Source of the DNA: an uncultured Succinatimonas sp.
GTDB taxonomy: Bacteria > Pseudomonadota > Gammaproteobacteria > Enterobacterales > Succinivibrionaceae
Direction of reading: 5' to 3'
Assembly (NCBI GenBank): GCA_900548485.1
Contig: URKL01000093.1
Location: forward strand, 1-7,181
DNA length: 7,181 nucleotides
This document shows, piece after piece, positions 6,928 to 7,181 of the stretch (positions are counted from its first letter, which is position 1; each line of letters opens with the position of its first letter). Position numbers and translations under genes: made by a program. Below the pieces are notes generated by a model, which ran no database searches, had not been told where the DNA came from, and worked only from the letters and a program-made list of their open reading frames with translations.

Positions 6928-6964
6928 AAAAAAAGCATGCTCCTTATTGAATAAGCATCATGCT
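6928..6964 (-). terminator. Minus-strand terminator-like hairpin
   Basis: AGCATG (6934-6939) pairs with CATGCT (6959-6964), and inside it CTTAT (6943-6947) pairs with ATAAG (6951-6955) around a TGA loop, with a symmetric 3 x 3 internal loop between the stems. On the minus strand the hairpin is followed by seven T (complement of A7 at 6928-6934). It would end a leftward transcript arriving from the right side of the window. No T-tract follows on the plus strand. Confidence 0.6.
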
Positions 6965-7098
6965 CTTAGGCCTTTTAATGTGGACTAAACATCAAGTTAT
7001 CAATATTTGTCCCCTATATATTAAGACCGATTCTTTAACTTTATCAAATTTTGGGCACACAAATCCTAGTACTTAAGTTTAAGGATGCAGTAGGATGA

Positions 7099-7121
7099 TT
7101 AGAAAAATGAAATTTTTCTAA
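7099..7121. repeat. 10-bp perfect inverted repeat
   Basis: TTAGAAAAAT (7099-7108) and ATTTTTCTAA (7112-7121) are exact reverse complements around GAA. It could be a hairpin in a transcript of either strand or a protein-binding palindrome. Neither strand shows the GC-rich stem plus T-tract of a terminator. Confidence 0.55.
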
Positions 7122-7181
7122 ACCAGTGTGTTCTGCTGTTCTATATATTGCTTAATAATAAAAATAGGTTAACCTTCACAA

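Larger units (their letters stand above)
6606..7181. other. 576-bp region without a convincing protein gene, rich in hairpins
   Basis: No frame on either strand has a credible gene. The longest open stretches are a 54-codon plus-strand frame at 6674-6838 and a 38-codon plus-strand frame at 6960-7076, neither with a Shine-Dalgarno. The region instead holds the mrcA terminator, two more plus-strand terminator-like hairpins, one minus-strand terminator-like hairpin and two long inverted repeats, listed separately. No tRNA, CRISPR or complete insertion sequence was recognised. It may contain small RNAs, decayed genes, or the 3' flank of a gene lying to the right. Confidence 0.6.

Noticed and set aside
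6960..7076. 38-codon plus-strand frame starting MLLGLLMWTKHQ
   Set aside because: No Shine-Dalgarno, its start lies inside the minus-strand terminator hairpin, and the peptide shows no recognisable motif.
7141..7181. Short minus-strand open stretch entering from the right edge (VKVNLFLLLSNI then stop)
   Set aside because: Only about a dozen codons are visible, too few to call the 3' end of a gene.
6606..7181. Complete insertion sequence or tRNA gene in the terminal gene-poor region
   Set aside because: No transposase domain, no matching terminal inverted repeats and no cloverleaf; only a short uncertain open frame.

Overview
The window is from an AT-rich gammaproteobacterium. The GroEL N-terminus, GroES, FxsA, DsbD and PBP1A all resemble their enterobacterial counterparts closely, and dsbD, fxsA and groES-groEL lie in the relative order and orientation I recall from Escherichia coli and related genera. 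The low GC, about 30% outside groE, would suit an AT-rich lineage such as Succinivibrionaceae, but that placement is a guess. No exotic or previously undescribed system is evident. The window is mainly housekeeping: protein folding, envelope biogenesis and one transporter.

Left arm, minus strand: groEL (5' end only, running off the left edge), groES, an EamA/DMT-family transporter gene and fxsA. fxsA and the transporter gene overlap by 23 bp and probably form one transcript. The groE operon has its own promoters in the gap upstream of groES. One is a near-consensus heat-shock (sigma-32) promoter about 120 nt upstream of the start codon. A second, weaker promoter-like site with mixed sigma-70/sigma-32 character lies closer in.

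Right arm, plus strand: dsbD (the membrane thiol reductase that supplies electrons to periplasmic thiol-disulfide proteins) is divergent from fxsA. It is followed after about 63 bp by mrcA (bifunctional penicillin-binding protein PBP1A), which ends at a strong intrinsic terminator. PBP1A carries a Cys pair in its periplasmic tail, which is a possible link to the thiol-redox chemistry of its neighbour.

The last 576 bases have no convincing protein gene. They hold the mrcA terminator, a 54-codon open frame without a ribosome binding site (possible gene remnant), two further plus-strand terminator hairpins, one minus-strand terminator hairpin, and long inverted repeats. This density of transcription signals without genes is the least explained part of the window and could hide one or two small RNAs.

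Two obvious longest-ORF starts look wrong. groES should start at the ATG at 594, not the GTG at 606, and mrcA at the GTG at 4161, not the TTG at 4155. Both calls rest on Shine-Dalgarno position and agreement with family N-termini.
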